NCBI GenBank assembly: GCA_031413635.1
Contig: JANOFM010000168.1
Location: 1-64,000 of the forward strand
Reading direction: 5' to 3'
DNA length: 64,000 nucleotides
Source of the DNA: SZUA-430 sp031413635
GTDB lineage: Bacteria; Pseudomonadota; Alphaproteobacteria; Micropepsales; Micropepsaceae
The position numbers were made by a program, and so were the translations under genes. Every line of letters starts with the position of its first letter. The first letter of the stretch is position 1. Positions 1 through 8,328 of this stretch are shown here, one piece after another. The notes beneath the pieces are model-generated. The model had not been told where the DNA came from. It saw only the letters and a list, made by a program, of their open reading frames with translations, and did no database searches.

Positions 1-939
1 TTGTGGCGCTTGCCCGCCCTGCCCGCTTCGGCCGCGGGGCCCGATTTGCGCGCGCTGGTCGCGGGGTCGGAAGGCGCGTTCGGCGTGATCACCGAAGCGA
101 CGTTCCGCATTCATCGTCTGCCGCAGGCGCAGGATTACTCGGCCTATCTCTTTCCCGACTTCGCGAGCGGCGCGCAGGCGATACGACAGATCGTGCAAGA
201 GGAAATTTCGATTGCCTCGATGCGGCTGTCCGACGGGGACGAGACTTTTTTCTTTCAGGCGTTCGGGAAAGTGGGCATCGCGCCGACCCTGAAAGACAAA
301 CTTCAGGCGCGGTTCCTTGCGGCGATGGGATTGGGCGAGCGGCCTTGCGCGCTGATAATGGGGCTTGAGGGTGCTGCTCCGAAGGTCGCGTTCGCGCGCA
401 AGGCGGCGCGCGCGATCATCCGCGCCAATCGCGGCGTCTCGGTCGGGCGCGGGCCGGCGCAGCGCTGGTATCAAAGCCGCTTTCACGGACCCTATCTGCG
501 CGATCCGCTGATGGATCGCGGGGTTGGCATCGACACGCTGGAGACGGCGACGCATTGGTCGAATGTCGAGCGCCTGCGCGACGAGGTGCGCGCGGCAATC
601 GACAAGGCGATCCGCGCCAGTGCGCCTTCGAAAGACGGGCGCGGCGTAGTGATGGCGCATATCAGTCATTCCTATCCCGACGGCGCGAGCCTCTATTTCA
701 CGTTCCTGTTTCCGCGCGATCTCAAGGACGACATCGCGCAGTGGCGCGCGATCAAGACGGCGGCGTCGGACGCGATCGTGGCTGCTGGGGGCACGATCAG
801 TCATCATCACGGCGTGGGCGAGGATCACACGGGCTGGCTCGAGGCGGAGAAGGGTGCGACGGGAATGGGCGTGCTGCGCGCGGTTAAGCGGGAGTTGGAT
901 CCGGCGGGGGTGATGAATCCGGGGAAGATGGTCTCTTAA
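1..939 (+). CDS. FAD-linked oxidase, alkyl-DHAP synthase-like, C-terminal part (5' cut by window edge)
   Basis: This is the C-terminal 312 residues of an FAD-binding oxidase of the VAO/PCMH fold. The visible part opens in the FAD-binding region (ALVAGSEGAFGVITEATFR, about residues 18-37). It ends with the substrate-binding domain, including SHHHGVGEDH near residues 268-277 and the closing DPAGVMNPGK motif typical of alkyldihydroxyacetonephosphate synthase and D-lactate/glycolate oxidase relatives. The three consecutive histidines favour the alkyl-DHAP synthase-like branch. The apparent TTG at base 1 is only the first in-frame codon; the true start lies upstream. In bacteria these proteins are usually annotated as FAD-linked oxidases of unknown substrate, so the substrate remains open. 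Confidence 0.85.
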   Translation: MWRLPALPASAAGPDLRALVAGSEGAFGVITEATFRIHRLPQAQDYSAYLFPDFASGAQAIRQIVQEEISIASMRLSDGDETFFFQAFGKVGIAPTLKDKLQARFLAAMGLGERPCALIMGLEGAAPKVAFARKAARAIIRANRGVSVGRGPAQRWYQSRFHGPYLRDPLMDRGVGIDTLETATHWSNVERLRDEVRAAIDKAIRASAPSKDGRGVVMAHISHSYPDGASLYFTFLFPRDLKDDIAQWRAIKTAASDAIVAAGGTISHHHGVGEDHTGWLEAEKGATGMGVLRAVKRELDPAGVMNPGKMVS

Positions 940-1057
940 GCGGAGCGCGATCTGCCGTCATCTCTTTTGGAGGCGCGACGGTGATTGACGATTTACATGA
1001 CGTCACAAGATGCTGCTTTGGCGACTCACGCCGGGCGAAACCGAGCAGGAACATTCA

Positions 1058-1498
1058 ATGGCTATTTCGCAACTCGTTTTTTTTCTGAACGGCCTTTGGT
1101 TCACGGCCGCCTTCGTTCAGTTCAGTTTGGCGCAAACCAACACGGCGAAAATTCTCGTGCCGCGCCATTTGCGCGATAATCCACTGGTGCCTACAGTCAA
1201 GGCCAGCGTTGCCTTTCTCGGAGGCATGAACTTATCGTTGGCCGCGTTGGCGCTTTTTCTCGCGGCCGGCCCGCAGCTGTTTCAGGAACCGGCGGAGCAG
1301 GCCGCTCTTTTCGCTTTTCTTGCGGCTGCAAATTTCAGCCAATTCTATTTCAATATTCCGATCTTGATGCGCGGTCTCAGGACCGGCGACGCCGTATGGC
1401 CCGTTCTCAAGGGGCCAATGCTTAGGATCTTTGTGATCGATGGGGCGTTGACAATTATCGACAGTGCGATGGCGATGATGGTCGGCTTGCAGGGGTAG
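1058..1498 (+). CDS. Small integral membrane protein, function unknown
   Basis: This 146-residue protein has four likely membrane segments, at about residues 4-22, 48-68, 78-97 and 122-142. A short basic/polar loop (TAKILVPRHLRDN) follows the first segment. I do not recognise a named family; the pattern resembles small DUF-type inner-membrane proteins. The ATG at 1058 is chosen because AGGA lies seven bases upstream (gcaggaacattca). An in-frame start 48 bases earlier would add a polar N-terminus without a ribosome site. A TGACGTCA palindrome at 998-1005 lies in the 118-base gap after the oxidase gene, so the gene may have its own promoter. Confidence 0.6.
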   Translation: MAISQLVFFLNGLWFTAAFVQFSLAQTNTAKILVPRHLRDNPLVPTVKASVAFLGGMNLSLAALALFLAAGPQLFQEPAEQAALFAFLAAANFSQFYFNIPILMRGLRTGDAVWPVLKGPMLRIFVIDGALTIIDSAMAMMVGLQG

Positions 1499-1755
1499 CG
1501 GCGCGAGGGCTAGCACCGCTGCGTGAACCGGTCTGCCACGCGCCGATCATCCGCAAGCGCCGGCTTGAGTGGGTTATGGTCCGACTCTTCCAAGTCAAAA
1601 TTCGGCGACCGAATGCAACCTTCCGAGCGACGACCTCCCACGGTTTGTTGGCCTCCGTTTGGAGTGCGTGACTTGTCGCGACTACGTATTGTATCATTGC
1701 ATTTCAGCAAGGGTGTCGTTGCATGAAAGTCCGCAAACTCTAGAGTGCGCATGAA

Positions 1756-2637
1756 GTGAAAATCGACGCCTCCCTCGTGACACGTCTGGTCGCCGGGCAG
1801 TTTCCCTTGTGGGCGGACCTGCCGATCATGCCGGTGAAATTCGGCGGGTGGGACAACAAAACATTTCATCTTGGCGATCGCATGTCGGTGCGACTTCCCA
1901 GCGCGGCGCGGTATGCGCAGCAAGTTGAAAAAGAACAGCGGTGGCTGCCGCGGCTTGCGCCCCTGCTGCCTCTTGCGATCCCTGTGCCTTTGGCGATGGG
2001 AGCGCCGGCCGAGGGTTATCCGTGGCATTGGTCCGTCTACCGGTGGCTTGACGGCGAGAGCGCCAAGGTTGGGCGTATCGGCGATTTGCGGCAGTTCGCG
2101 ACCACGCTCGCTCAGTTCCTTGTCGCTCTTGGACGGATCGATGCCACCGGCGGGCCGCCGCCCGGACCGCACAACTTCTTTCGCGGTGGGCCGCCGGCGG
2201 TCTATGACGGAGAGACACGGGAAGCGATTGCAGCGCTCGACGGGAAAATCGATGCCGGCGCGGTAATCGCGGTTTGGGATGCGGCCCTCGCGGCCACGTG
2301 GCGCGGCGCACCCGTCTGGCTCCACGGCGATGTCGATGCGGGAAACCTGCTTGTCGAAAGTGGACGGTTGAGCGCGGTCATCGACTTTGGAAGTTCGGGC
2401 GTGGGCGATCCCGCATGCGACTTGTCGATCGCCTGGACGTTGTTCGAGGGCGAGAGCCGGGAGGCGTTTCGCGAGGCGGTTTCGCTTGACGCAGCGACGT
2501 GGGCGCGCGGGCGGGGATGGGCGCTGTGGAAGGCTCTGATCACGCTTGCGGGTTCCCCCGATCAGAACGCCGGCGCAGCAAAAAGATCTCGGCGGGTCAT
2601 TGATGAAGTGCTGGCCGATCATGAGCGTTTTGCATGA
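1756..2637 (+). CDS. Aminoglycoside phosphotransferase-family kinase-fold protein
   Basis: The protein has 293 residues and the APH/choline-kinase fold. The nucleotide-loop region lies near residue 30 (KFGGWDNKTFHLG). The catalytic loop HGDVDAGNLL (about 194-203) corresponds to the family's HGDxxxxN, and IDFGSSGVGDPACDL (about 213-227) carries the magnesium-binding DFG aspartate. All catalytic residues are present, so it is probably an active small-molecule kinase. Such chromosomal members usually phosphorylate metabolites rather than give antibiotic resistance, and the substrate cannot be told from sequence. The GTG start at 1756 is the earliest in-frame start that leaves the fold intact. 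The 257 bases upstream (1499-1755) hold nothing I recognise. Confidence 0.8.
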   Translation: MKIDASLVTRLVAGQFPLWADLPIMPVKFGGWDNKTFHLGDRMSVRLPSAARYAQQVEKEQRWLPRLAPLLPLAIPVPLAMGAPAEGYPWHWSVYRWLDGESAKVGRIGDLRQFATTLAQFLVALGRIDATGGPPPGPHNFFRGGPPAVYDGETREAIAALDGKIDAGAVIAVWDAALAATWRGAPVWLHGDVDAGNLLVESGRLSAVIDFGSSGVGDPACDLSIAWTLFEGESREAFREAVSLDAATWARGRGWALWKALITLAGSPDQNAGAAKRSRRVIDEVLADHERFA

Positions 2638-2692
2638 TCATACCAAAGACTTGAATTTTCGGCCGCGAGGTCCGGTTCGTAGGGTTAGACCC

Positions 2693-3244
2693 TCACCCCG
2701 GAACGCGTGTTTGCAATCGCACCGGCAGGCCGTCGATGCTTTTGGTGCGGCCGGCGATCTTGGCTAAGCGGTCGGCCTCCGAGATTGTGCTGTGGTATCG
2801 ACCAAGCGTTGCGCGTTCGCGGTCGTAGGTCATGTGAGGAACGCCCCAGCCGCAGCTGGTTTGAACGCTATCGACGTCGAACTCGAAGATTTGGCGCGTG
2901 CCGGGCAGGATCGCGAAATGCCGCACCAATTCGGTCCAGCGTTCGTCTTGCGGGAGTATCGCGCGGCCACGGGCATAGATGCGCAGGATTAGGGCCGGCT
3001 GGTCGAAGGCGCAGAACATGATCGTGGCGCGGCCGTCGGCGCTCAGGTGCGCTTGCGTTTCATTGCCCGAGCCGCCGACATCGAGATAACCGACACGACT
3101 GTCGTCAAGCACGCGAAAGCAGTCCATGCCTTTGGGGCTGAGATTGATGCGGGCGCCCGGCGCGGCGGTTGCAATGAAAAAGACCGGCTGCTTGGCGATG
3201 AAGGCGCGGTGATCGTCGCTCAGCGCGGCGGTGAAATCGGACAT
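2693..3244 (-). CDS. Pyridoxamine 5'-phosphate oxidase-family (split-barrel flavin) protein
   Basis: The protein has 183 residues with the PPOX split barrel. The N-terminal part is DHRAFIAKQPVFFIATA, followed by INLSPKGMD (about 33-41), the typical phosphate-contact segment of this family, and ATIMFCAFDQPALILRIYARG. Proteins of this type bind FMN or F420 and act as small oxidoreductases on unknown substrates. The ATG at 3244 has a good ribosome site (AAAGGAAAG). The gene follows the MpaB-family gene by only 14 bases on the same strand, so the two are probably cotranscribed. The 55-base gap to the convergent kinase gene shows no obvious terminator. Confidence 0.8.
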   Translation of the reverse strand: MSDFTAALSDDHRAFIAKQPVFFIATAAPGARINLSPKGMDCFRVLDDSRVGYLDVGGSGNETQAHLSADGRATIMFCAFDQPALILRIYARGRAILPQDERWTELVRHFAILPGTRQIFEFDVDSVQTSCGWGVPHMTYDRERATLGRYHSTISEADRLAKIAGRTKSIDGLPVRLQTRVPG

Positions 3245-3258
3245 GATGCGTCTTTCCT

Positions 3259-4182
3259 TTAGGCGGCTTTGGCGCGCTTGGTGCCGATCAAACCGGCTTG
3301 CCCTAAGAGGCGCGCTTGCGCGGCTGCGCCGCGATACAGGAAGTCTTTGGGCAGGCCCACCCGCAGGCAGGCTTGGCAGGCCGGCGAATTCGGATCAAGC
3401 CCGATTTCGGCGAGGGTTCCCGCCGCCTTCAGCGCAAGCCAATCGGCGGTGGTGAGGTCATAGGCTTTGCCTAGAGCGAGCTTGCCGCGGATGAGCGGCG
3501 GCAGAATCGACACCGATGCGCGTGCGAGCGCGCGGTGCAGGAACTGCGGTACGTTGGGCGCGGCTTTGCCCGATTGGACGATCGCCAGAAACTCTTCGAC
3601 GATCGGGTGTGGCTCGAAGCGATCGGCGCGCGCTTCCATCATCGCCATGAAATCGGCCGTCGAATGCGGGCAAACTTTCGTGCCATAGAGCCGGGAGACG
3701 GTCGCGCCGTCGGTATAGAAGCGCGTTTGGTCCACCTCCGACACCGGCGCGACGAAGCGTTGATAGGCGGTGAGAAAGCCATAGCCAGCCGTGGCGGCGA
3801 CCCAATCCATCAGTTCGGTGTCGAGCGCGCGATAGGCCTCGCCCTTCGGCGTTTCGCCCGCGACGCGGGCGTGCATTTTGGTGACACCTTGAATGACGCG
3901 GCGCGCGACACTTTCTGGCCCGTAACATCCGACTAACGCGGCAACGCCGGTGCGCATCGAGCGGCCGATCGGGTCGGCTTTGTAGGTCGAGCGATCCCAC
4001 ACGCCGGAACGGATGCGCGCGTCGGCGAACTCCATCAACACCGCGGCGACGCCGCCGATGCCGAGCGCGACCTGGTTCTTGAAGATGCGCCATTGCACCG
4101 AATGGGGGCGGTGCAAAGCGGGCTCGCCAGCCGGTTGGCTGTAGTCGATTTTCCAACCGAGATAGGATGTCATTTCGCTCAT
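3259..4182 (-). CDS. MpaB-family oxygenase (DUF2236)
   Basis: The protein has 307 residues and matches the DUF2236/MpaB family, named for the oxygenase MpaB of mycophenolic acid biosynthesis and related to latex-clearing protein folds. The diagnostic parts are GVAAVLMEFADARIRSGVWD (about 40-59), ARRVIQGVTKMHARVAG (about 92-108), ALDTELMDWVAAT with a tryptophan-rich helix (about 117-129), and YLF-type C-terminal helices. The family binds heme and acts on hydrophobic substrates. The substrate here is unknown. The start at 4182 (MSEMTSYLG) could also be the methionine at 4173. It precedes the PPOX-fold gene in one transcription unit. Confidence 0.75.
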   Translation of the reverse strand: MSEMTSYLGWKIDYSQPAGEPALHRPHSVQWRIFKNQVALGIGGVAAVLMEFADARIRSGVWDRSTYKADPIGRSMRTGVAALVGCYGPESVARRVIQGVTKMHARVAGETPKGEAYRALDTELMDWVAATAGYGFLTAYQRFVAPVSEVDQTRFYTDGATVSRLYGTKVCPHSTADFMAMMEARADRFEPHPIVEEFLAIVQSGKAAPNVPQFLHRALARASVSILPPLIRGKLALGKAYDLTTADWLALKAAGTLAEIGLDPNSPACQACLRVGLPKDFLYRGAAAQARLLGQAGLIGTKRAKAA

Positions 4183-4412
4183 CGCGGGCTCGGTTCCTAT
4201 TCGGTGTGATGCGGGCTACCGGCTTCAGCCCGACAACTGTGCCCGACGCCCGCCTGTTCATGCAAGCCGTCCGACTGTGTTGCCGCATCGAGCTCTTGCG
4301 GCGCTGTTGCGGTTAACTTCAGGCCGCGCGGGTTTGGGTTATGTGTTGCCTGTGTCGATCCCTGTCAGCTAGTTTTTCGCGGGGGCCAGGGACACCAACG
4401 GGACGCGCTTAA

Positions 4413-6218
4413 ATGGACGAACCAAGCGAGACACAATCGACGCCGCATGTGCGCGGCGCCGAGTTGACGGTCGAGTCGATTTTTGCCGCTGCTATCGTCG
4501 CGGCGATCATGGGGCTTTCCTATCCCTATATGGTCTTGAAGTTGGGTTTCGGGCCCAACGTATCGGTTGTCTCCGCTTTTTTCGGCTTTGTGATCTTGAG
4601 CCTGATCGCACGCAAAAAATACGACCGCTGGCAAAATAACATCGTCCAAACGGCCGGCACCGCGGCGGCGCAAACGGCGTTCATGTGCATTGTGCTTGCC
4701 GCGTTCGACATGTTGCGGGAGTCGAAGATCGTTTCGTTCCAACTTAATCCCTCTCCCGAGCAGACTTTTGTCTGGCTGACCACCGCGGGGTGGCTGGGTG
4801 TTCTGCTTGCGGTGCCGATGCGGCGCCATTTCATCGTCGACGAGAAGCTGCCGTTCCCGGACGGGATGGCGGCAGCCGAAACGCTGAAAGTGCTCGATCC
4901 GCCGCGCAGTGCCGCAAAAACCGATTTGGCCTGGATCCAGGCGATTCGAGCGGCGCGCGTGCTTGGCGCGGGCTTGTTGTTGTCCGGCGGACTGATGCTG
5001 CTGCGCGAGGACGCGCGGATGTTCACCCTGGTGCCTGAAGGATGGACGCCGGGCGACTTAACGCTGGGCGAAGCGGGTGCGGCCTTCGTCGTGGCCGCTA
5101 TGGGCGTCGGGTTTTCCTACAGTCTCTTGAACATCGGGAGCGGCTTGATCATTGGACTGCGCATTTCATTCTGGCTTGCCATCGGCGGCGCGCTGGGGTG
5201 GATCGTGGCGCCGTTGCTGTTGGTCGAGAACGGACTTCTGCCCGACCATCCGACGCGCACGCAGGTGCTCTATTTTGTGATGTGGCCCGGCATCGGCATG
5301 GTGATGGCGGCGGGAATGACGATCCTGATCGTGCGCTGGCGCTTGCTGGCGGAGGCCTTTCGCGCGTTTGGAAGCGCCAGCGTGTCGCGCGAGGAATTTC
5401 CGTTGAGCTTGGTCGTGATCGGCATCGTGTTGCTCGCGGCATTTCTTTGCTATCTGCAAGAGCGCTATTTCGGCCTGCCGATTTGGATGACGGTGGTGGC
5501 GATTGTTTTCTCGATCCCGCTGATGCTGGTGGGCTTGCGGGCCCTTGGCGAGACAAATTGGGGGCCGATCAGCTCGCTGTCGAATCTGATGCAGGGTCTG
5601 TTCGCGGCCATCGCGCCGGGCAATATCAACGCCAATATTCTGGGCAATGGGACGACCGGTACGATCGCCTCGACGTCGGAAGCGTTGATGCAGGATTACA
5701 AGGCCGGATACATCATCGGGTCGACACCGCGCGCAATGACGATCGCACAGTTGTTCGGAACGCCGATCGGTGCGGCGGCGCTGGCCTGGAGCTATCCGAT
5801 GCTGGTGAGCACGTACGGAATTGTCGGCGAACAGGCACAGCTCGCCGCGCCGACCGCCAGGCGTGCCGCGGGCTTTGCGGAGTTGTTGAACTCCGGCGTC
5901 GATAGCTTGCCGGTCGCGGCGCTTGTTGCGATGGCGGTGGCTGCGGTATTGGGCATCGCTTTCGCGCTGATGGAAATGGACTTGCGATGGAAGGCGCTGG
6001 CGCCTTCGCCGACCGGCCTCGGCCTTGGCATGTTGCTGCCCTTTGTGGCGCTCTCGACGATATTGGTCGGCGGCATTCTGGGTGCGCTGTGGAACGCGAT
6101 CGCGCCGCGTTCGGCAGGCGTTTATCTCGTGCCGCTGGCGTCCGGGTTTATCGCCGGCGAAGCGTTGATCGCGGTGCTGGTGCCGGTGTTGCTGTGGTTT
6201 GGTTTGGGGGCGGGGTGA
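4413..6218 (+). CDS. OPT/YSL-family oligopeptide or metal-chelate transporter
   Basis: The protein has 601 residues with about 14 hydrophobic segments along its length. It carries OPT family features: an early ELTVESIFAAAIVAAIMGLSYPYM segment, ADGMA-like FPDGMAAAE (about 148-156) and GNGTTGTIASTSEALMQDYKAGYIIG (about 413-438). OPT proteins import oligopeptides, glutathione or metal-chelator complexes using the proton gradient. Bacterial members of this length are usually full and active. The 230-base gap upstream (4183-4412) separates it from a divergent gene and should hold its promoter, though no clear -35/-10 pair stands out. Substrate is not deducible. Confidence 0.85.
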   Translation: MDEPSETQSTPHVRGAELTVESIFAAAIVAAIMGLSYPYMVLKLGFGPNVSVVSAFFGFVILSLIARKKYDRWQNNIVQTAGTAAAQTAFMCIVLAAFDMLRESKIVSFQLNPSPEQTFVWLTTAGWLGVLLAVPMRRHFIVDEKLPFPDGMAAAETLKVLDPPRSAAKTDLAWIQAIRAARVLGAGLLLSGGLMLLREDARMFTLVPEGWTPGDLTLGEAGAAFVVAAMGVGFSYSLLNIGSGLIIGLRISFWLAIGGALGWIVAPLLLVENGLLPDHPTRTQVLYFVMWPGIGMVMAAGMTILIVRWRLLAEAFRAFGSASVSREEFPLSLVVIGIVLLAAFLCYLQERYFGLPIWMTVVAIVFSIPLMLVGLRALGETNWGPISSLSNLMQGLFAAIAPGNINANILGNGTTGTIASTSEALMQDYKAGYIIGSTPRAMTIAQLFGTPIGAAALAWSYPMLVSTYGIVGEQAQLAAPTARRAAGFAELLNSGVDSLPVAALVAMAVAAVLGIAFALMEMDLRWKALAPSPTGLGLGMLLPFVALSTILVGGILGALWNAIAPRSAGVYLVPLASGFIAGEALIAVLVPVLLWFGLGAG

Positions 6219-6254
6219 CGCCGGTCGTGGCGTAAGGACCGTTCCGGGAGCTGT

Positions 6255-7010
6255 TTACATTCCGAATACGTAGGCATTCATCGACAGCGATCCGAACTCG
6301 TACGAGGCGTGAAGCCGCGTGCTTGCCTCGCCAGCCGCCGCGCCGCGCGCCACGAAGATCGGATTGAAATGCTCCGCCGTGGGATGATTGATGTCGGCGT
6401 ACGGCGCGCTGCGCCGCCAATCGAGGAGCGTTGCGTCGTTGCCAGCTTCGAGCGTCGCGTCGAGCCAGCCGATGAAGCTCGTCGCCCACTCTGCGGGTTG
6501 CGGCGTCGGGCGGGCGCGTAGATTATGCGTCGCGCTGCCGGAGCCGACGATCAACACGCCCTCGTCGCGCAACGGCGCCAACGCGCGTCCGATGTCGTAG
6601 TGGACTTGCGGCGTGGCGCCGCCGATCAGCGACAGTTGAACAACGGGCAATTCGGCCCGCGGCCACGCCAGCGCCAGCGGCACCCAAACGCCGTGATCGC
6701 GGCCGCGCGCTGGGTCGAGTGCCGCGCCCGCATGGCGCAGAAGGGCCGTCGTCCGCTCCGCTACGTCGCGTGCGAGCGGCGCGGGATAGCGCATCTCGTG
6801 GAGGGCGGGCGGAAAGCCGAAGAAGTCGTGTATCGTGTCGAGCCCGAGGCCAACGGTCGGACGCGTTTTTTCCCAATGCGCCGAGACCACGAGCACTGCC
6901 GCCGGCTTCGCCACCTTGGCCGCCAGCGATCGGAGAAAATCGCTGGCCGGCGTCTTGGCGAGCGCCAGCGTCGGCGCGCCGTGGGAGAGGAAAAGCGAAG
7001 GCATACGCAT
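6255..7010 (-). CDS. Class III extradiol ring-cleavage dioxygenase (DODA/YgiD type)
   Basis: The protein has 251 residues of the LigB-like extradiol dioxygenase family. LSHGAPTLAL (residues 9-18) carries a metal-ligand histidine and VVSAHWEK (about 42-49) the second. GSGSATHNLR is near 174-183 and HFNPIFVA near 218-225, the latter normally holding the catalytic histidine. The closest named relatives are 4,5-DOPA dioxygenase and E. coli YgiD, a zinc enzyme. The start at 7010 (MRMPSLF) is chosen because upstream codons lie in the gap after doxX and look non-coding. It ends a pirin-DoxX-dioxygenase series on the minus strand that is commonly found beside a LysR gene. Confidence 0.88.
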   Translation of the reverse strand: MRMPSLFLSHGAPTLALAKTPASDFLRSLAAKVAKPAAVLVVSAHWEKTRPTVGLGLDTIHDFFGFPPALHEMRYPAPLARDVAERTTALLRHAGAALDPARGRDHGVWVPLALAWPRAELPVVQLSLIGGATPQVHYDIGRALAPLRDEGVLIVGSGSATHNLRARPTPQPAEWATSFIGWLDATLEAGNDATLLDWRRSAPYADINHPTAEHFNPIFVARGAAAGEASTRLHASYEFGSLSMNAYVFGM

Positions 7011-7039
7011 GTTCGTTCTCCGGTTCGCGTTGCCGCTTT

Positions 7040-7465
7040 CTAACGAGCGGGGCCAAAGAACGTCTCGGCCGGCAAGAACGGAAGCTTGAGCGCGAAGGCG
7101 CCAGGTCCGATCAACGCCGAGGCCAGAGATGCGGCCGCCCAGAACACGGGATATTCCCAGCCGCCGCCGTTGGCGCTGAAGACCCAACCGTTCGGCGCAT
7201 GTTGCAACGCCGCGCCGAGCAGGATCGGGATCATCAGCAATGCCGCCGTGCGGGCATAGACACCGGTGATCAGCGCGATGCCTCCGGCGATCTCGCCGCA
7301 CATCACGAGGTAGGCAAAGGCGCCCGGATAGCCGATCGATTCGAAGAAGCCGACCGTGCCGGCAACGCCGAAGACGAACACTTTCAAGATCAAGCCGTGG
7401 GCAAGCGCGGCAACGCCGAGCGAAACGCGCAACAGAGCGGCGCCGTAGTCTGCATGAGTGGCCAT
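7040..7465 (-). CDS. DoxX-family membrane protein
   Basis: The protein has 141 residues and four transmembrane segments (about 8-28, 47-67, 72-90 and 106-125). The DoxX pattern is clear: GAALLRVSLGVAALAHG near the start, then VMCGEIAGGIALITGVYAR and a C-terminal aromatic segment. DoxX proteins sit in the inner membrane and are linked to thiosulfate oxidation or redox stress, but most are of unknown role. The ATG at 7465 has AGGAGACTG just upstream. It lies 29 bases before the dioxygenase and 35 bases after the pirin gene, so the three are likely one operon. Confidence 0.88.
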   Translation of the reverse strand: MATHADYGAALLRVSLGVAALAHGLILKVFVFGVAGTVGFFESIGYPGAFAYLVMCGEIAGGIALITGVYARTAALLMIPILLGAALQHAPNGWVFSANGGGWEYPVFWAAASLASALIGPGAFALKLPFLPAETFFGPAR

Positions 7466-7500
7466 GGTTTCAGTCTCCTTGGTTTGAATGAACGATAAAC

Positions 7501-8205
7501 TCAAAGCGCGATGTCGAAGAGCAGCAGCTCGGCGTCGTCTGCCTGATCTAGGCGCAGCGTCTCGGGCGTCGTGACGGCTGCGCCGTCGCCCGCCTTGAGA
7601 GGCACACCGTTCAGCGAAACGGCGCCGCGAGCGACATGAACCCATGCGCCGCGACCGGCGCGCAGCGCGTGCGTTACCGCCTGCCCGCGTGAAAGCAACG
7701 CCGCATAGAGATCGACATCGCGATGAATGGTGACCGACCCATCACGACCGCCGCGCGAACCGACGAGGCGAAGTTTGCCGTCCTTCTCCCGATCTTGGAA
7801 CGCCTTCTGTTCGTAGCTGGGCTTTAGCCCCTCACGTTCCGGGACGATCCAGATTTGCAGAAAATGGACGGGTTCGGCCTTCGACGCGTTGAACTCGCTG
7901 TGTCGGATGCCGGTGCCGGCGGACATGCGTTGCACGTCGCCCGGTCTGATCACGGAACCCGTGCCGATGTTGTCTTTGTGTTCAAGCGCGCCCTCGAGAA
8001 CGTAGGTGACGATCTCCATGTCGTTGTGGCCGTGCGCCGGGAATCCGGCGCCGGGGGCCACGCGGTCGTCGTTGATCACGCGCAACGGACCGAAGCCCAT
8101 ATGCTTGGGATCGCGGTAGTCGCCGAAGGAAAAGCTGTGCCGGCTGTCGAGCCAACCGAAATTCGCTTTGCCGCGGTCTTCGGCCTTTCTGAGGGTCAGT
8201 GTCAT
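7501..8205 (-). CDS. Pirin-family bicupin protein
   Basis: The protein has 234 residues with two cupin domains. The N-terminal cupin holds the metal ligands in FPAHGHNDMEIVTYVLEG (about 55-72) and GIRHSEFN (about 98-105). The start MTLTLRKAEDRGKANFGWLDSRHSFSFG region matches the YhhW/pirin family, some of which have quercetin 2,3-dioxygenase activity. The likely role is a metal-dependent redox or dioxygenase protein. The start at 8205 is preferred because upstream codons translate to a low-complexity basic sequence. It is divergent from the LysR gene, whose operator region lies between the two. Confidence 0.9.
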   Translation of the reverse strand: MTLTLRKAEDRGKANFGWLDSRHSFSFGDYRDPKHMGFGPLRVINDDRVAPGAGFPAHGHNDMEIVTYVLEGALEHKDNIGTGSVIRPGDVQRMSAGTGIRHSEFNASKAEPVHFLQIWIVPEREGLKPSYEQKAFQDREKDGKLRLVGSRGGRDGSVTIHRDVDLYAALLSRGQAVTHALRAGRGAWVHVARGAVSLNGVPLKAGDGAAVTTPETLRLDQADDAELLLFDIAL

Positions 8206-8301
8206 TTGCCGTCGCCTCGTTGCGTTCGTTGCGGAAGAGTTCGTCCGCCTCAACTTGGCCCTGGGACGAGGTAGATACAATCTGCATTCCAATTGACTTA
8301 T

Positions 8302-8328
8302 TGTGCTATGTTAGTTGACAATAGCACA
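8302..8328. promoter_or_regulatory. Candidate LysR-type operator overlapping the regulator's start codon
   Basis: A perfect 8-base inverted repeat, TGTGCTAT then 11 bases then ATAGCACA, occupies 8302-8328. Its inner bases give the classic LysR box T-N11-A (T8309, A8321). The right arm ends on the A of the LysR start codon. The site lies between the divergent LysR and pirin genes, so binding could repress the regulator and control the pirin-DoxX-dioxygenase operon. The palindrome is seen directly; binding is inferred. Confidence 0.6.

Noticed and set aside
1510..2622. A 370-codon minus-strand frame opposite the kinase-fold gene
   Set aside because: No motifs; the plus-strand gene has HGDxxxxN and DFG motifs.
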